Origin: Myxococcota bacterium
Lineage (GTDB): Bacteria; Myxococcota_A; UBA9160; SZUA-336
Direction: 5' to 3'
Assembly: GCA_035498015.1 (NCBI GenBank)
Contig: DATKAO010000092.1
Span: forward strand, 1-52,174
Length of the DNA: 52,174 nt
The notes under the pieces were generated by a model. That model did no database searches. It was not told where the DNA came from and saw only the letters and a list, made by a program, of their open reading frames with translations. Positions 33,532 to 41,396 of the stretch are shown piece by piece. Positions within the stretch are counted from its first letter, which is position 1, and every line of letters begins with the position of its first letter. A program made the position numbers and the translations under genes.

Positions 33532-34827
33532 ATGCGCGGGCTGGTCGTGCTCGTCCTCCTCTTCGCGGGCGCGGCCCGGGCGGACGAGCTCGAGACCAAG
33601 GCGGAGCTGTTCCGCGAGGCGCTGCACGCGCGCCACCTCTCGCGCGAGGGCGTGGTCCTGTACAACGTCGACCTGCGCACGGTGCAGCGCGACCTGGCCG
33701 ACGGCAGCTACCCGGTCGCCGCCGACGGACCCACGTTCAACGGCCTGTACGCGGCGGCCGCGTGCGCGCGCGCCGAGTCGACCCAGGGCACCGAGAGCGC
33801 CCGCGCGAAGGCCGAGGCCGGGCGGGCGCTCGACGGCCTCGAGCTCTTGATGAATGTGACCGGTACTCCGGGCCTGCTCGCGCGCAGCGTGAGGCGCAGG
33901 CCGCCGCCCGAGCGCGTGGCGAGCGAGTGGCACCCGGGCACGGGCGAATACGCGGGCTGGTACTGGCGCGGAGACGTGTCGCAGGACCAGTACGCCAACG
34001 GCCTCGTGCCCGCCGTGGGGCTGTGCCGGCGGCTCTTCCCCGAGCGCGCGCGAAAGCTCGCCGTGGCGGCCGCGACTCACTTGGTCACGCACGGCTACCA
34101 GCTCACCGACCCCGACGGAAAGCCCACGACCTACGGCGACCTGTCGTGGCACTCCGGCCTGGGCTGGAACGGCATCGCGCAGCTCACCTCCTACGCCGTG
34201 ATCTCGCTGGCCGCCGCGCTCGACGAAGACCCGCGCTGGCGCGCCGAACACGACCGCCTGCGCGACCACTACCGCCTGCCCGCCCGGTCACTCTTCACGA
34301 ACCTGCGCCTGTTCGGGATCACCGGTCACTCGAACGACCTGATGGCGTTCGACCTCTACCGCGTGCTGGTGCCCCTGGCGCGCGAGACCCGCGACCCGGC
34401 GCTCGCCGACCTGCGCGCCGGCCTGTGGCGCAGCTGGCTCCGCGTGCGGCCCGACGGGAACGCCTATCTCACACTGGTGTTCTGCCAGCTCGAGCCGCGC
34501 GCGTGCGGGCCCGAGCTCCTGGCCGGCGTGCACGCCACGCTGGCCGACTTCCCGACCGAGAAGCGCAAGCTCGCACCGCCGCCCGAGCTGGCACAGCTGC
34601 CGCGGCGCTGGCTGCCCGGCCGCAAGTGGCAGGATCTGACGCGCGACGTGGTGCCGATGCGGCTCCGGCCCGCGAGCTCGTTCGAGTGGAAGTCGAGCCC
34701 CTACCGAGTGACCGATGACGGCGCGAACCCGAACGTGGAGTACACCGGGCTGGACTATCTGGTCGCGTACTGGCTCTACGCCGAGCTCTGCGCCGCGCGC
34801 AGTGATTGCCCGGCCGCGGCGGAGTGA
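33532..34827 (+). CDS. Secreted protein of unknown function, possible alpha/alpha-toroid
   Basis: The 431-residue product has a signal peptide (MRGLVVLVLLFAGAARA, cleavage likely near residue 17), so it is exported. Repeated helical pairs with aromatic and Gly-rich turns (EYAGWYWRGDVSQDQYANGL at about 141-160, GYQLTDPDGKP, LGWNGIAQLTSYAVISLAAAL) resemble six-hairpin glycosidase or epimerase toroid folds. WYW-R-D and GLGWN could be substrate-binding positions. I do not recognise the family. It lies 18 bases after the acyltransferase gene and may be in the same unit. Nothing shows an enzymatic reaction. Confidence 0.65.
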   Translation: MRGLVVLVLLFAGAARADELETKAELFREALHARHLSREGVVLYNVDLRTVQRDLADGSYPVAADGPTFNGLYAAAACARAESTQGTESARAKAEAGRALDGLELLMNVTGTPGLLARSVRRRPPPERVASEWHPGTGEYAGWYWRGDVSQDQYANGLVPAVGLCRRLFPERARKLAVAAATHLVTHGYQLTDPDGKPTTYGDLSWHSGLGWNGIAQLTSYAVISLAAALDEDPRWRAEHDRLRDHYRLPARSLFTNLRLFGITGHSNDLMAFDLYRVLVPLARETRDPALADLRAGLWRSWLRVRPDGNAYLTLVFCQLEPRACGPELLAGVHATLADFPTEKRKLAPPPELAQLPRRWLPGRKWQDLTRDVVPMRLRPASSFEWKSSPYRVTDDGANPNVEYTGLDYLVAYWLYAELCAARSDCPAAAE

Positions 34828-34830
34828 GTC

Positions 34831-35370
34831 CTAGCTGGAGCCGCGCGCGAGGCGCAGCTCGACGCCCGTGGCCCCGGGCTCGACCGGCGAGGCGAGCTCG
34901 GCCGAGAAGTCGTCGGGGTCGCGCGTCAATGGATCGCCGTCGCGGTCGACGCGGGCGGTGAGCGCGATCGGCCCGACCCAGGGCCGGCCTTGGATCATCT
35001 CGTCCTCGGGTCCGATCTCGAAGTCCATGGGGAACGGCCCGACGGGCAGGCGCTTCACCGCGAGCGGCGGACCCGGAGTGTCTGGGATGCGCGCGATCAG
35101 GAACAGCACCGAGCCGCTGGCCTCGCCACCCGCGAGCGTGATCGTGCCGCGGATCGGCTCGCCCGATGACGCAACGCCGGTGCGCTGGCCCTCGGCGGGC
35201 GGACCCAGCGGCATGGCCGCGCGCGGTGCGGGTGTCTCGAGCCCGGGGACGCGCACCGGATGCTCGACCGGCGGCGGCTCGTCCTTCGGATCGACATACG
35301 GCTCGACCCGGCGATCGCAGGCCGTGGCGAGCAGCAAGGCGAGACAAGTGTGTCGCAGAATGCGCGTCAT
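34831..35370 (-). CDS. Lipoprotein with CcmI/CycH C-terminal-like domain
   Basis: The 179-residue protein has a lipobox (LALLLATAC, Cys about 17), then a Pro-rich linker. A domain from about residue 70 reads GTITLAGGEASGSVLFLIARI, PGPPLAVKRLPVGPFPMDFEIGPEDEMIQG and ALTARVDRDGDPLTRDPDDFSAE. This matches the C-terminal periplasmic beta domain of CcmI/CycH, which normally binds apocytochrome c in type I cytochrome c maturation, but here it is free and lipid-anchored, without the N-terminal membrane part or TPRs. No other ccm gene is in the window. It is divergent from the DUF4149-like gene by 39 bases. Confidence 0.75.
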   Translation of the reverse strand: MTRILRHTCLALLLATACDRRVEPYVDPKDEPPPVEHPVRVPGLETPAPRAAMPLGPPAEGQRTGVASSGEPIRGTITLAGGEASGSVLFLIARIPDTPGPPLAVKRLPVGPFPMDFEIGPEDEMIQGRPWVGPIALTARVDRDGDPLTRDPDDFSAELASPVEPGATGVELRLARGSS

Positions 35371-35409
35371 GGCCGCAGAGGGTACTCGCTCGACCCGGCG
35401 CGAGACAGC

Positions 35410-35934
35410 GTGCTGACGCACGCGCGCAGCGCCTTGCTCGGCGTGTGGGTCGGCGCGCTCGCAGCGCTCGGCGCGGTGTTCGTGCCGGCCGCGTTCGAGC
35501 ACCTGCCGACCGCGCTCGCGGCATCGGTGCTGGGCGAGGGCTTCGCGGCGCTCGATCGCAGCGGTGCCGCGATCGGCGCGCTGTGCGCCGTACTGGGCTG
35601 GCTCGACGCGCGCCGGCGCGGCGATGCCGCGCTCGCGACCCGGCTGCGCGCGCTGCTGCCACTGGTCGGCGTGGCGGCGCACCTCGCGAGCGGGCTGGCC
35701 GTCACGCCGCGGATCCATGCACTGCGGGTGGCTGCGGGCGGCGGCATCGGCCAGCTCCCGCCCGGCGACCCGGCGCTCGCGCAATTCGCCCGCCTGCACG
35801 CCGCATCGCGCGGGCTGTTCGGACTGGCGGTGGCCTGCGCTCTCGGGGCGTGCATCTGGGACCTCCTGGCCGCGCATCTCCGCGTGGGAGCGCGGGTTTC
35901 TCGCGACATCGGGCCGCCGAATTTTCTGAGTTGA
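35410..35934 (+). CDS. DUF4149-like membrane protein
   Basis: The 174-residue product has four hydrophobic segments: ALLGVWVGALAALGAVFVPAA (about 7-27), GAAIGALCAVLGWL, LLPLVGVAAHLASGLAV, and GLFGLAVACALGACIWDLLA near the C-terminus. FEHLP followed by LGEGFAALDRSG, and VTPRIHALR between TM3 and TM4, match the DUF4149 pattern. GTG 35410 is the likely start; the longer open frame overlaps the divergent lipoprotein gene. Function is unknown. Confidence 0.65.
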   Translation: MLTHARSALLGVWVGALAALGAVFVPAAFEHLPTALAASVLGEGFAALDRSGAAIGALCAVLGWLDARRRGDAALATRLRALLPLVGVAAHLASGLAVTPRIHALRVAAGGGIGQLPPGDPALAQFARLHAASRGLFGLAVACALGACIWDLLAAHLRVGARVSRDIGPPNFLS

Positions 35935-35987
35935 AACGCGAAAAATCCGTAGCGGGAGCGAGTGCCTTCGTTATAGTCCCGGCCCCT

Positions 35988-36019
35988 GCGAAGAATCCCC
36001 TGGGGCTTCAGGGGTTCGC
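35988..36019. promoter_or_regulatory. Leader hairpin upstream of the 67-residue gene
   Basis: Arms GCGAA/TTCGC and CCCCT/AGGGG form a 10-bp stem with a 4-base bulge on the 5' side and an 8-base loop. A TATAGT hexamer at 35972-35977 lies just upstream and could be a -10 element, but I cannot find a matching -35 at 16-18 bp. The hairpin lies about 35 bases before the ATG of the small gene. Confidence 0.4.
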
Positions 36020-36053
36020 GCACGCGAGCGCTCTACGGAGGCGGAAGGCGCCC

Positions 36054-36257
36054 ATGGCCATCGACATCACGCTGCAAATCAAGCTGTCGGTCGAAGAGTC
36101 GTCCCTTGAGGACGCGCTCGCCGAGTACGACGAGCTGACCGTGAGTGCGCTCGTGACGCAGATCCTCGACAAGGCGATCGCGCTCGAGCACATCGAGACC
36201 GAGATCAAAGCCGGCCCGAACTCGCTCGAGGAATACGACAAGGTTCGCGACGTCTGA
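36054..36257 (+). CDS. Hypothetical protein, 67 residues, with strong ribosome-binding site
   Basis: I do not recognise this gene. The product is a compact acidic polypeptide: MAIDITLQIKLSVEESSLED, then DELTVSALVTQILDKAIALE and a C-terminal KAGPNSLEEYDKVRDV, with heptad-like spacing in the middle helix. GGAGG and GGAAGG lie just before the ATG, better than most genes here, and it has a long leader with a hairpin and a TATAGT element. There is no signal peptide or membrane segment. A strong inverted repeat (36274-36294) follows the stop. Together these argue for a real, well-expressed small gene. Confidence 0.7.
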   Translation: MAIDITLQIKLSVEESSLEDALAEYDELTVSALVTQILDKAIALEHIETEIKAGPNSLEEYDKVRDV

Positions 36258-36273
36258 GCCTCCCGTTCAGCGG

Positions 36274-36294
36274 ACGGCGCGCTCCGCGCGCCGT
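36274..36294. terminator. Bidirectional terminator-like hairpin
   Basis: ACGGCGCGC and GCGCGCCGT form a perfect 9-bp stem with a TCC loop, 17 bases after the 67-residue gene and close to the end of the convergent metallopeptidase gene. There is no T-run, so it may stop transcription on either strand inefficiently or by another mechanism. Confidence 0.6.
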
Positions 36295-36299
36295 GCGGC

Positions 36300-36761
36300 T
36301 CAGAACAACGCGAGCTGACCGGTTGCACCGTCTGCAGGCGCGCGCACGCGCTCGCGTGGCAGCGCGCGAGTCACTGCCGCGGGCAGCCCTTGGAAGGGCG
36401 TGGCGCGCGCCGCGATCGGCTCGGGCCCCGGCCGGTAGATCCCGTGGCGCCGCGCGTAGGCGAGGATGCGCCGGTAGAGCCGCCAGAACCTCTGCCCGTG
36501 ATTCAGGTGCCGCAGGTGCGCGAGCTCGTGACACAGGGTGTCGACCATGACCGAGTACTTGAGCAGCTCGGGCGTGCGCACCTGGTGCAAGCGGATCTTG
36601 ATGCGGCCGTCGGCGAAGCAGATGCCGTAGCGGCGGCGCACGCGCGGACTCTCCGCCTCGACCGAGTGCAGCGGCAGGTCGAACGCGTGCGCGAGCAGCG
36701 ACGCGTGCCTGCGCAGCCGGTCGAGCGCGCGCTCGCGTGCCTCGTGCGGAATGTCGCTCAA
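36300..36761 (-). CDS. YgjP/SprT-like zinc metallopeptidase
   Basis: The 153-residue protein contains DTLCHELAHLRHLNHGQRFWRLY (about 74-96), a HExxH motif with a downstream His in H-x-N-H-G, the zinc site of the YgjP/M48-type small metallopeptidases. Upstream, YGICFADGRIKIRLHQVRTP matches the family's N-terminal core. No signal peptide is seen, so it acts in the cytoplasm. The last 20 residues end GATGQLALF, which is variable. It is divergent from the LON-domain gene by 44 bases. Physiological substrate of the family is unclear. Confidence 0.85.
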   Translation of the reverse strand: MSDIPHEARERALDRLRRHASLLAHAFDLPLHSVEAESPRVRRRYGICFADGRIKIRLHQVRTPELLKYSVMVDTLCHELAHLRHLNHGQRFWRLYRRILAYARRHGIYRPGPEPIAARATPFQGLPAAVTRALPRERVRAPADGATGQLALF

Positions 36762-36805
36762 GAGCCGGGCTCCCGAGGAGGGTGCGCGCAGTATAGCCTT
36801 GTGAC

Positions 36806-37480
36806 ATGGCCGAGGCCGGATTCCCGACGCGCTTCGCGATCTTCCCGCTGCCCAACGCCGTGCTCTTCCCCGGGACCTATCTCCCGCTGCACATCTTCGA
36901 GCCGCGCTACCGCGCGATGATGGAGGCGGCGCTGGCGTCGCAGCCGGTGATCGGCATGATCCTGTTGCGGCCCGAGGCCGACGCGATGGCCGAGCGCGCG
37001 CCGGTCTTCTCGGTCGGCTGCGCGGGCCGCATCGCGGAGCACCGGCGCCTGCCGGACGGCCGCTTCCACTTACTGCTGCACGGTGAGCGGCGCTTCCGCA
37101 TCGCGCGCGAGCTGCCGCTCGCGCCCGGCGGCTTCCGCGAGGTCGAGGCCGAGCTGCTCGCCGACCCTTCGTTCGCCGAGCTCGCGCCCGCGGCGCAGCG
37201 CGCGCTGGAGACGGCGCGCACGGAGCTCGAAGCGCGCATGCTCGAGCTCGTGCGACTCACTTCGCCAAAGAGCGCCGACGCGCTGGGCGAGCGCATGCGC
37301 GCGCTCGACCCGGTGCTGCTCGCGAACGCGATCGCGTTCGGCCTCGACGGCCCGTCGCTCGAGCGCCAGAGCCTGCTCGAGAGCTCGGATCCGATGGCCC
37401 GGAGTGAGTTGCTGGCGCGCGTGCTGAGCATCCGGGTCGCCGAGGCAAGACTTCCGGACGGTCCGCAAAGCGTGAACTGA
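36806..37480 (+). CDS. LON N-terminal substrate-binding domain protein
   Basis: The 224-residue product consists of the Lon substrate-binding domain without ATPase or protease modules. AIFPLPNAVLFPGTYLPLHIFEPRYRAMM (about 11-39) is the family signature, followed by IGMILL, FSVGCAGRIAEHRRLPDGRFHLLLHGERRFRI and a helical tail. Such stand-alone proteins are common in bacteria with unknown role, possibly protein quality control. The gene ends 346 bp before dnaA. The ATG has no obvious Shine-Dalgarno. Its divergent partner is the metallopeptidase. Confidence 0.88.
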   Translation: MAEAGFPTRFAIFPLPNAVLFPGTYLPLHIFEPRYRAMMEAALASQPVIGMILLRPEADAMAERAPVFSVGCAGRIAEHRRLPDGRFHLLLHGERRFRIARELPLAPGGFREVEAELLADPSFAELAPAAQRALETARTELEARMLELVRLTSPKSADALGERMRALDPVLLANAIAFGLDGPSLERQSLLESSDPMARSELLARVLSIRVAEARLPDGPQSVN

Positions 37481-37826
37481 TATTCGCCGAAATCGTGCGA
37501 TCTGACGCAAATTCGTGCGATTTGTGAAGACCGATCGACACCACTCCGTGGCACTTCGCTGTGTGAAGCGCTGTGCAATGCGCTGTGGACCCGCGGTCTC
37601 GCCGCCGGCCGCGGCCGCCAAGAGCGATGCGAATCTGGCGACTTGGCCACCGTCGCGCATTGCCCGCGTGAAGCCTGGGGGTCCGCGCCCGTGTAGGCCC
37701 GAGGCGAAAGCCGCGCTGCGCGCGAACCGGCTTTGCGCCCGCGGGAAGCCCGTGGGAGAGTCGCGCGTCGCAAGGGCGGCGGGGTCGAGTCCGAGATCGG
37801 CTCCGGTTGGGGGGAAATCGCGGGAA
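37481..37826 (+). promoter_or_regulatory. dnaA leader with TGTGNA cluster and a direct repeat; possible oriC or autoregulatory region
   Basis: This 346-bp gap has no supportable gene, although an open frame from 37515 runs into dnaA. The first 110 bases are AT-richer than the flanks. Four TGTGNA motifs, the core of a DnaA box, begin at 37523 (TGTGAA), 37562 (TGTGAA), 37572 (TGTGCA) and 37584 (TGTGGA); the last three are 10 and 12 bp apart, so on one helix face. A direct repeat TCGTGCGATYTG occurs at 37493 and 37513, 20 bp apart. No perfect TTATNCACA box is seen. The second half is GC-rich and unremarkable. Confidence 0.4.
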
Positions 37827-39182
37827 ATGACCACTGGGGGGTGGGAGACCGTCCGTTCTGCGCTCGGAGAACGCCTGGACGCCTCGGCGTACGACGCGTG
37901 GTTCCGAACGCTGGACGGACGGTTCGAGAACGAGACGCTGGTGCTGCGCTGCCCGGACCGCTTCACGCGCGACTGGCTGCGCAGCCGCTTCGGGCGCGTG
38001 ATCGAGGAGTGCGCTCCCGGGATCCGCGGCGTGGAGTACCGGGTCGAGCCGGGAGCGCTGCGCGCGCCCGCGCCCGAGGCCAGCGCGCCGCGCGAGCCCG
38101 AGGCCGAGAGCGCCGCCCCCGAGTCACTCGACTGGAGTCACTCGCAGGAGCACCTGTTCGAGCGCTTCGTGTCGGGGCCGGGCAGCGCGCTCGCGCTGGA
38201 GGCGGCGCGCGCGGTGGCGCGCGGCGAGGCCGGGCGCTGCAACCCGCTGTTCCTGGTCGGCGCCACGGGCTCGGGCAAGACACACCTGTGCCGCGCGATC
38301 CACGGCGCGGTGGGCTCCACGGCGCTGTACCGCTCGAGCGAGGAGTTCACGAGCGAGGTGACCGACGCGCTGCGCTCGGGGCAGATGCCGCGCATCCGCC
38401 AGCGCTATCGCCGCTCGGCCAACATGCTGATCCTCGAGGACGTGCAGTTCCTGGCGGGCAAACGCGCCACGCAGGCGGAGCTGTTCCACACGCTCGACCA
38501 CCTGACGAGTCACGGTCGCACGGTCGTGCTGAGCGCGGACCGCCAGCCCTCGGAGCTCGACGAGCTCGACCCCAAGCTGCGCTCGCGCATGGCGTCCGGG
38601 CTGGTCGCGCGCATCGGCCCGCCGGAGTCACAGACCCGGCGCGCGATCCTGCGCGAGCGCGCCGCACGCGGCGGCGTGCGCGTGCCGGACGAGTGTCTCG
38701 AGCTCCTGGCCGAGCGCGAGCTGCCGTCGGTGCGCGACCTGATCGCCGGCTTGAACCAGGTGGTGGCGCGCGCCTCGCTCCTGCGCGCGCCGATCACGCC
38801 CGAGCTCGTGGCCGAGGCGCTCGACGCCGTCGACATGCCGGGCCGCCCGCGCTCGCTGGACGAGATCGCGGCCGTGGTGACGCGCGCCTACGGGCTCGAC
38901 GCCGACGCGCTGCGCAGCCGCTCCCGTAAGCGGGTGGTGGTGCGGCCGCGCCAGGTCGCCATGTATCTCGCGCGGCGCTACACGGCGGCGTCGCTGGCCG
39001 ACATCGGGCGCGTGTTCGGCCGCGACCACACCAGCGTCATGTACGCGATCGACGTGGTCGAGCGGCGCATCGTCGAGCGGCCGCAGCTGCGCTACGAGCT
39101 CGAGGCGCTGGCCGCTCGCATCAGCGGCTCGCCGCCGCTCCGTAGTGCTTCTGGTAGTACTCGCGGTACTCGCCCGACTTGA
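37827..39182 (+). CDS. dnaA: Chromosomal replication initiator DnaA (divergent)
   Basis: The 451-residue protein has all four DnaA domains: N-terminal domain I (about 1-75, with WFRTLDGRFENETLVLRCPD), a Pro/Ala/Glu linker (about 76-100), the AAA+ domain with LFLVGATGSGKTHLCRAIHG (Walker A, about 141-160), LILEDVQFLAG (Walker B, about 201-211), LSADRQPSELDELDPKLRSR (sensor/arginine finger), and the C-terminal DNA-binding domain with RPRQVAMYLARRYT and GRVFGRDHTSVMYAI (about 394-408). Walker A reads GATGSGKT, not the common GGVGLGKT, and Walker B has ED where most have DD. ATG 37827 replaces 37515 as start. Its 3' end overlaps rfbB antisense by 62 bases. dnaN, recF and gyrB are not adjacent. 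Confidence 0.9.
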   Translation: MTTGGWETVRSALGERLDASAYDAWFRTLDGRFENETLVLRCPDRFTRDWLRSRFGRVIEECAPGIRGVEYRVEPGALRAPAPEASAPREPEAESAAPESLDWSHSQEHLFERFVSGPGSALALEAARAVARGEAGRCNPLFLVGATGSGKTHLCRAIHGAVGSTALYRSSEEFTSEVTDALRSGQMPRIRQRYRRSANMLILEDVQFLAGKRATQAELFHTLDHLTSHGRTVVLSADRQPSELDELDPKLRSRMASGLVARIGPPESQTRRAILRERAARGGVRVPDECLELLAERELPSVRDLIAGLNQVVARASLLRAPITPELVAEALDAVDMPGRPRSLDEIAAVVTRAYGLDADALRSRSRKRVVVRPRQVAMYLARRYTAASLADIGRVFGRDHTSVMYAIDVVERRIVERPQLRYELEALAARISGSPPLRSASGSTRGTRPT

Positions 39183-40149
39183 TCGGCTCCCACCAGTCGC
39201 GCCGCGCCGCGTACCAGGCCGCGGTCTTCTCGATGCCTTGGGCCAGCTCGAGCTGCGGGCGCCAGCCGAGCGCGCGGATCTTCGAGGTGTCGACCGCGTA
39301 GCGCTGGTCGTGACCCGGGCGCAGCCCGCTCACCGGCTGGATCAGTGAGTCGGGCTTCGAAAGGCAGCGCAGGATCAGCGCGGTCAGCTCGCGGTTGGTG
39401 ACTTCCGGGTCCTGGTTCGCGCCGATGTTGTAGACCTCGCCCTTGGCGCCCCGGCGCAGCAGCAAGAGCAGCGCCCGGCAGTGGTCCTCCACGCGCAGCC
39501 AGTCGCGCACCTGCGTGCCGCCGTCGTAGAGCGGCAGCGGCTGGTCGTCCAGCGCGTTGGTGATGAAGACCGGAATCACCTTCTCGGGGTACTGGTACGG
39601 CCCGTAGTTGTTGGTGCAGCGCGACAGCACCACGTCGAGCTCGTGCGTGCGGTGGAAGGCGAGCGCGATGTGGTCGCCGCCGGCCTTCGCCGCCGAGTAC
39701 GGGCTCGAGGGGCGCAAGAGCGCCGACTCGTTCGGGAAGTGCGGAAACTCCACGTCGCCGTAGACCTCGTCGGTCGAGACCTGCAGGAAGCGCGCGCGCG
39801 GATTCACCTGGCGCATGGCTTCGAGCAGCACGTACACGCCGTACACGTTGGTCTCGATGAACTCGCCCGCCCTGGTCTTGGTCGAGCGGTCGACGTGAGT
39901 CTCGGCGGCGAAGTTCACGATCCAGTCCGCGTCGGCCACGAGCTCGCGCGCGGTCTTCTCGTCGCGGATGTCGCCGCGCACGAAGCGGTAGCTCGGCGAG
40001 CCCGCCACGTCGGCCAGGTTGGCGAGGTTGCCCGCGTAGGTGAGACAGTCGAGGTTCACCACGCGCGCGTCGGGCTCTTCGGCCAGGAGCAAGCGCACGA
40101 AGTGCGAGCCGATGAAGCCGCAGCCGCCCGTGACCAGGATGCGTTTCAT
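39121..40149 (-). CDS. rfbB: dTDP-glucose 4,6-dehydratase
   Basis: RfbB/RmlB converts dTDP-glucose to dTDP-4-keto-6-deoxyglucose for surface glycans. The 342-residue short-chain-dehydrogenase protein has ILVTGGCGFIGSHFVRLLL (NAD-binding, about 4-22), VNFAAETHVDRS, VSTDEVYGDVEFP (about 122-134), PSSPYSAAKAGGDHIALAF (YxxxK active site) and TNNYGPYQYPEKVIPVFI, all typical. The 3' end overlaps the end of dnaA by 62 bases on the opposite strand. The usual partners rfbA, rfbC and rfbD are not in the window. It lies 32 bases after the cofH stop. Confidence 0.95.
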   Translation of the reverse strand: MKRILVTGGCGFIGSHFVRLLLAEEPDARVVNLDCLTYAGNLANLADVAGSPSYRFVRGDIRDEKTARELVADADWIVNFAAETHVDRSTKTRAGEFIETNVYGVYVLLEAMRQVNPRARFLQVSTDEVYGDVEFPHFPNESALLRPSSPYSAAKAGGDHIALAFHRTHELDVVLSRCTNNYGPYQYPEKVIPVFITNALDDQPLPLYDGGTQVRDWLRVEDHCRALLLLLRRGAKGEVYNIGANQDPEVTNRELTALILRCLSKPDSLIQPVSGLRPGHDQRYAVDTSKIRALGWRPQLELAQGIEKTAAWYAARRDWWEPIKSGEYREYYQKHYGAAASR

Positions 40150-40181
40150 GACCGGCTCATCGACCCGTCGCGCGGGCGCCC

Positions 40182-41396
40182 TTAGTAGCCGCTGGGCAGC
40201 GCGAAGCCCGGCCGTTCGGCCGCGCGGATCTGCGGCAGCTCGAGGGCCGCGGGCTGGAGCTGCTTCTCGCGCCGGCCGTAGGTGGTGGTGCGCTCGTAGG
40301 GCACGCGGCCGATCTCGCGGATCAGCCGCTCGATGGTCTCGACCTCGACGTGGTCACCGTGCTCGGAGCCCGCAGCCTTGGAGATCGACTCCTCCATGAG
40401 CGTGCCGCCGAAGTCGTTCGCGCCCGACATCAGAGCCACCTGGCCGAGCTTCAGACCCATCTTCACCCAGGAGATCTGCACGTTCACGATGTGCGGCCGC
40501 AGGAACAGGCGAGACACCGCGATCAGCCGCAGGTCCTCGGGCATGCTCGCGCCGTGGCGCGAGCCCTGCTCGCGGAACAGCCGCGTGTTGTGGTGGATGA
40601 AGCCCAGCGGCACGAACTCGGTGAAGCCGCCGGTGCGCTTCTGGATGTCGCGCAGTCTCTCGAGGTGACCCGAGATGTGGCGCGCCGACTCGATGTGGCC
40701 GTACATGAGCGTCGAGGAGGAGCGCAGGCCGACCTCGTGCGCGGTGGTCACGATCTCGCTCCAGCGCTCGGTCATGAGCTTGCGCGGCGAGAGGATCTTG
40801 CGGACCTCGTCGTCGAGGATCTCCGCCGCCGTGCCCGGGATCGTGCCCAGGCCCTCGTCGCGCAGCATGACGAGATAGTCGCGCAGGCTCATGTCGCCGA
40901 CGCGCTGCGAGGCGAAGTGGATCTCCTCGGGCGAGAACGCGTGGATGTGCAGGTCGGGCAGCTCGGCCTTGATCGCGCGCACGATGTCGCGGTACCAGAA
41001 GCCGTCCTTGTTGGGATGGATGCCGCCCTGGATGCAGACCTCGGACGCGCCGCGGCTCACCGCCTCGTGACAGCGCGCCAGGATGTCGTCCAGGCCGCGG
41101 TCGTAGGCGTCCTCTTCGTGCTTGTGTCTCGCGAAGCCGCAGAAGCTGCAGCCCACGTAGCAGATGTTGGTGAAGTTGATGTTGCGGCAGACCACGTAGG
41201 AGATCTCGTCACCCACGTCGTCGAAGCGCGCCGCGTCGGCCACGGAGCACAGCGCCTGCAGGTCGCGGCCGAGCGCGCCGAGCAGGGTCTCGGCATCGGC
41301 GCGCGACAGCTCGCGGCCCTCCAGCGCGCGCTCGAGCACGGCGCGCACCGGCGCGCTGGTTCCACGGAGGATCGAGTCAGACAGGGGGGCGGACAT
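40182..41396 (-). CDS. cofH: FO synthase subunit 2, radical SAM enzyme CofH
   Basis: CofH joins tyrosine with 5-amino-6-ribitylamino-uracil in making FO, the deazaflavin chromophore of F420. The 404-residue protein has a CX3CX2C radical-SAM cluster motif (CYVGCSFCGF, Cys 79, 83, 86), a neighbouring ASEVCIQGGIHPNKDG, HIHAFSPEEI, GLGTIPGTAAEILDDEVR, and SSSTLMYGHIESARHISGHLERL. All are conserved in CofH/MqnE-like enzymes; CofH is favoured over MqnC/E by its immediate coupling to cofG. Start ATG 41396 overlaps the end of cofG by 20 bases. No cofC, cofD or cofE lies in the window. Confidence 0.93.
   Translation of the reverse strand: MSAPLSDSILRGTSAPVRAVLERALEGRELSRADAETLLGALGRDLQALCSVADAARFDDVGDEISYVVCRNINFTNICYVGCSFCGFARHKHEEDAYDRGLDDILARCHEAVSRGASEVCIQGGIHPNKDGFWYRDIVRAIKAELPDLHIHAFSPEEIHFASQRVGDMSLRDYLVMLRDEGLGTIPGTAAEILDDEVRKILSPRKLMTERWSEIVTTAHEVGLRSSSTLMYGHIESARHISGHLERLRDIQKRTGGFTEFVPLGFIHHNTRLFREQGSRHGASMPEDLRLIAVSRLFLRPHIVNVQISWVKMGLKLGQVALMSGANDFGGTLMEESISKAAGSEHGDHVEVETIERLIREIGRVPYERTTTYGRREKQLQPAALELPQIRAAERPGFALPSGY

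Noticed and set aside
37515-37826. In-frame N-terminal extension of dnaA
   Set aside because: It would add about 104 Arg/Pro-rich residues with no DnaA homology and would cover the AT-richer leader with TGTGNA motifs; the start at 37827 gives a normal domain I.
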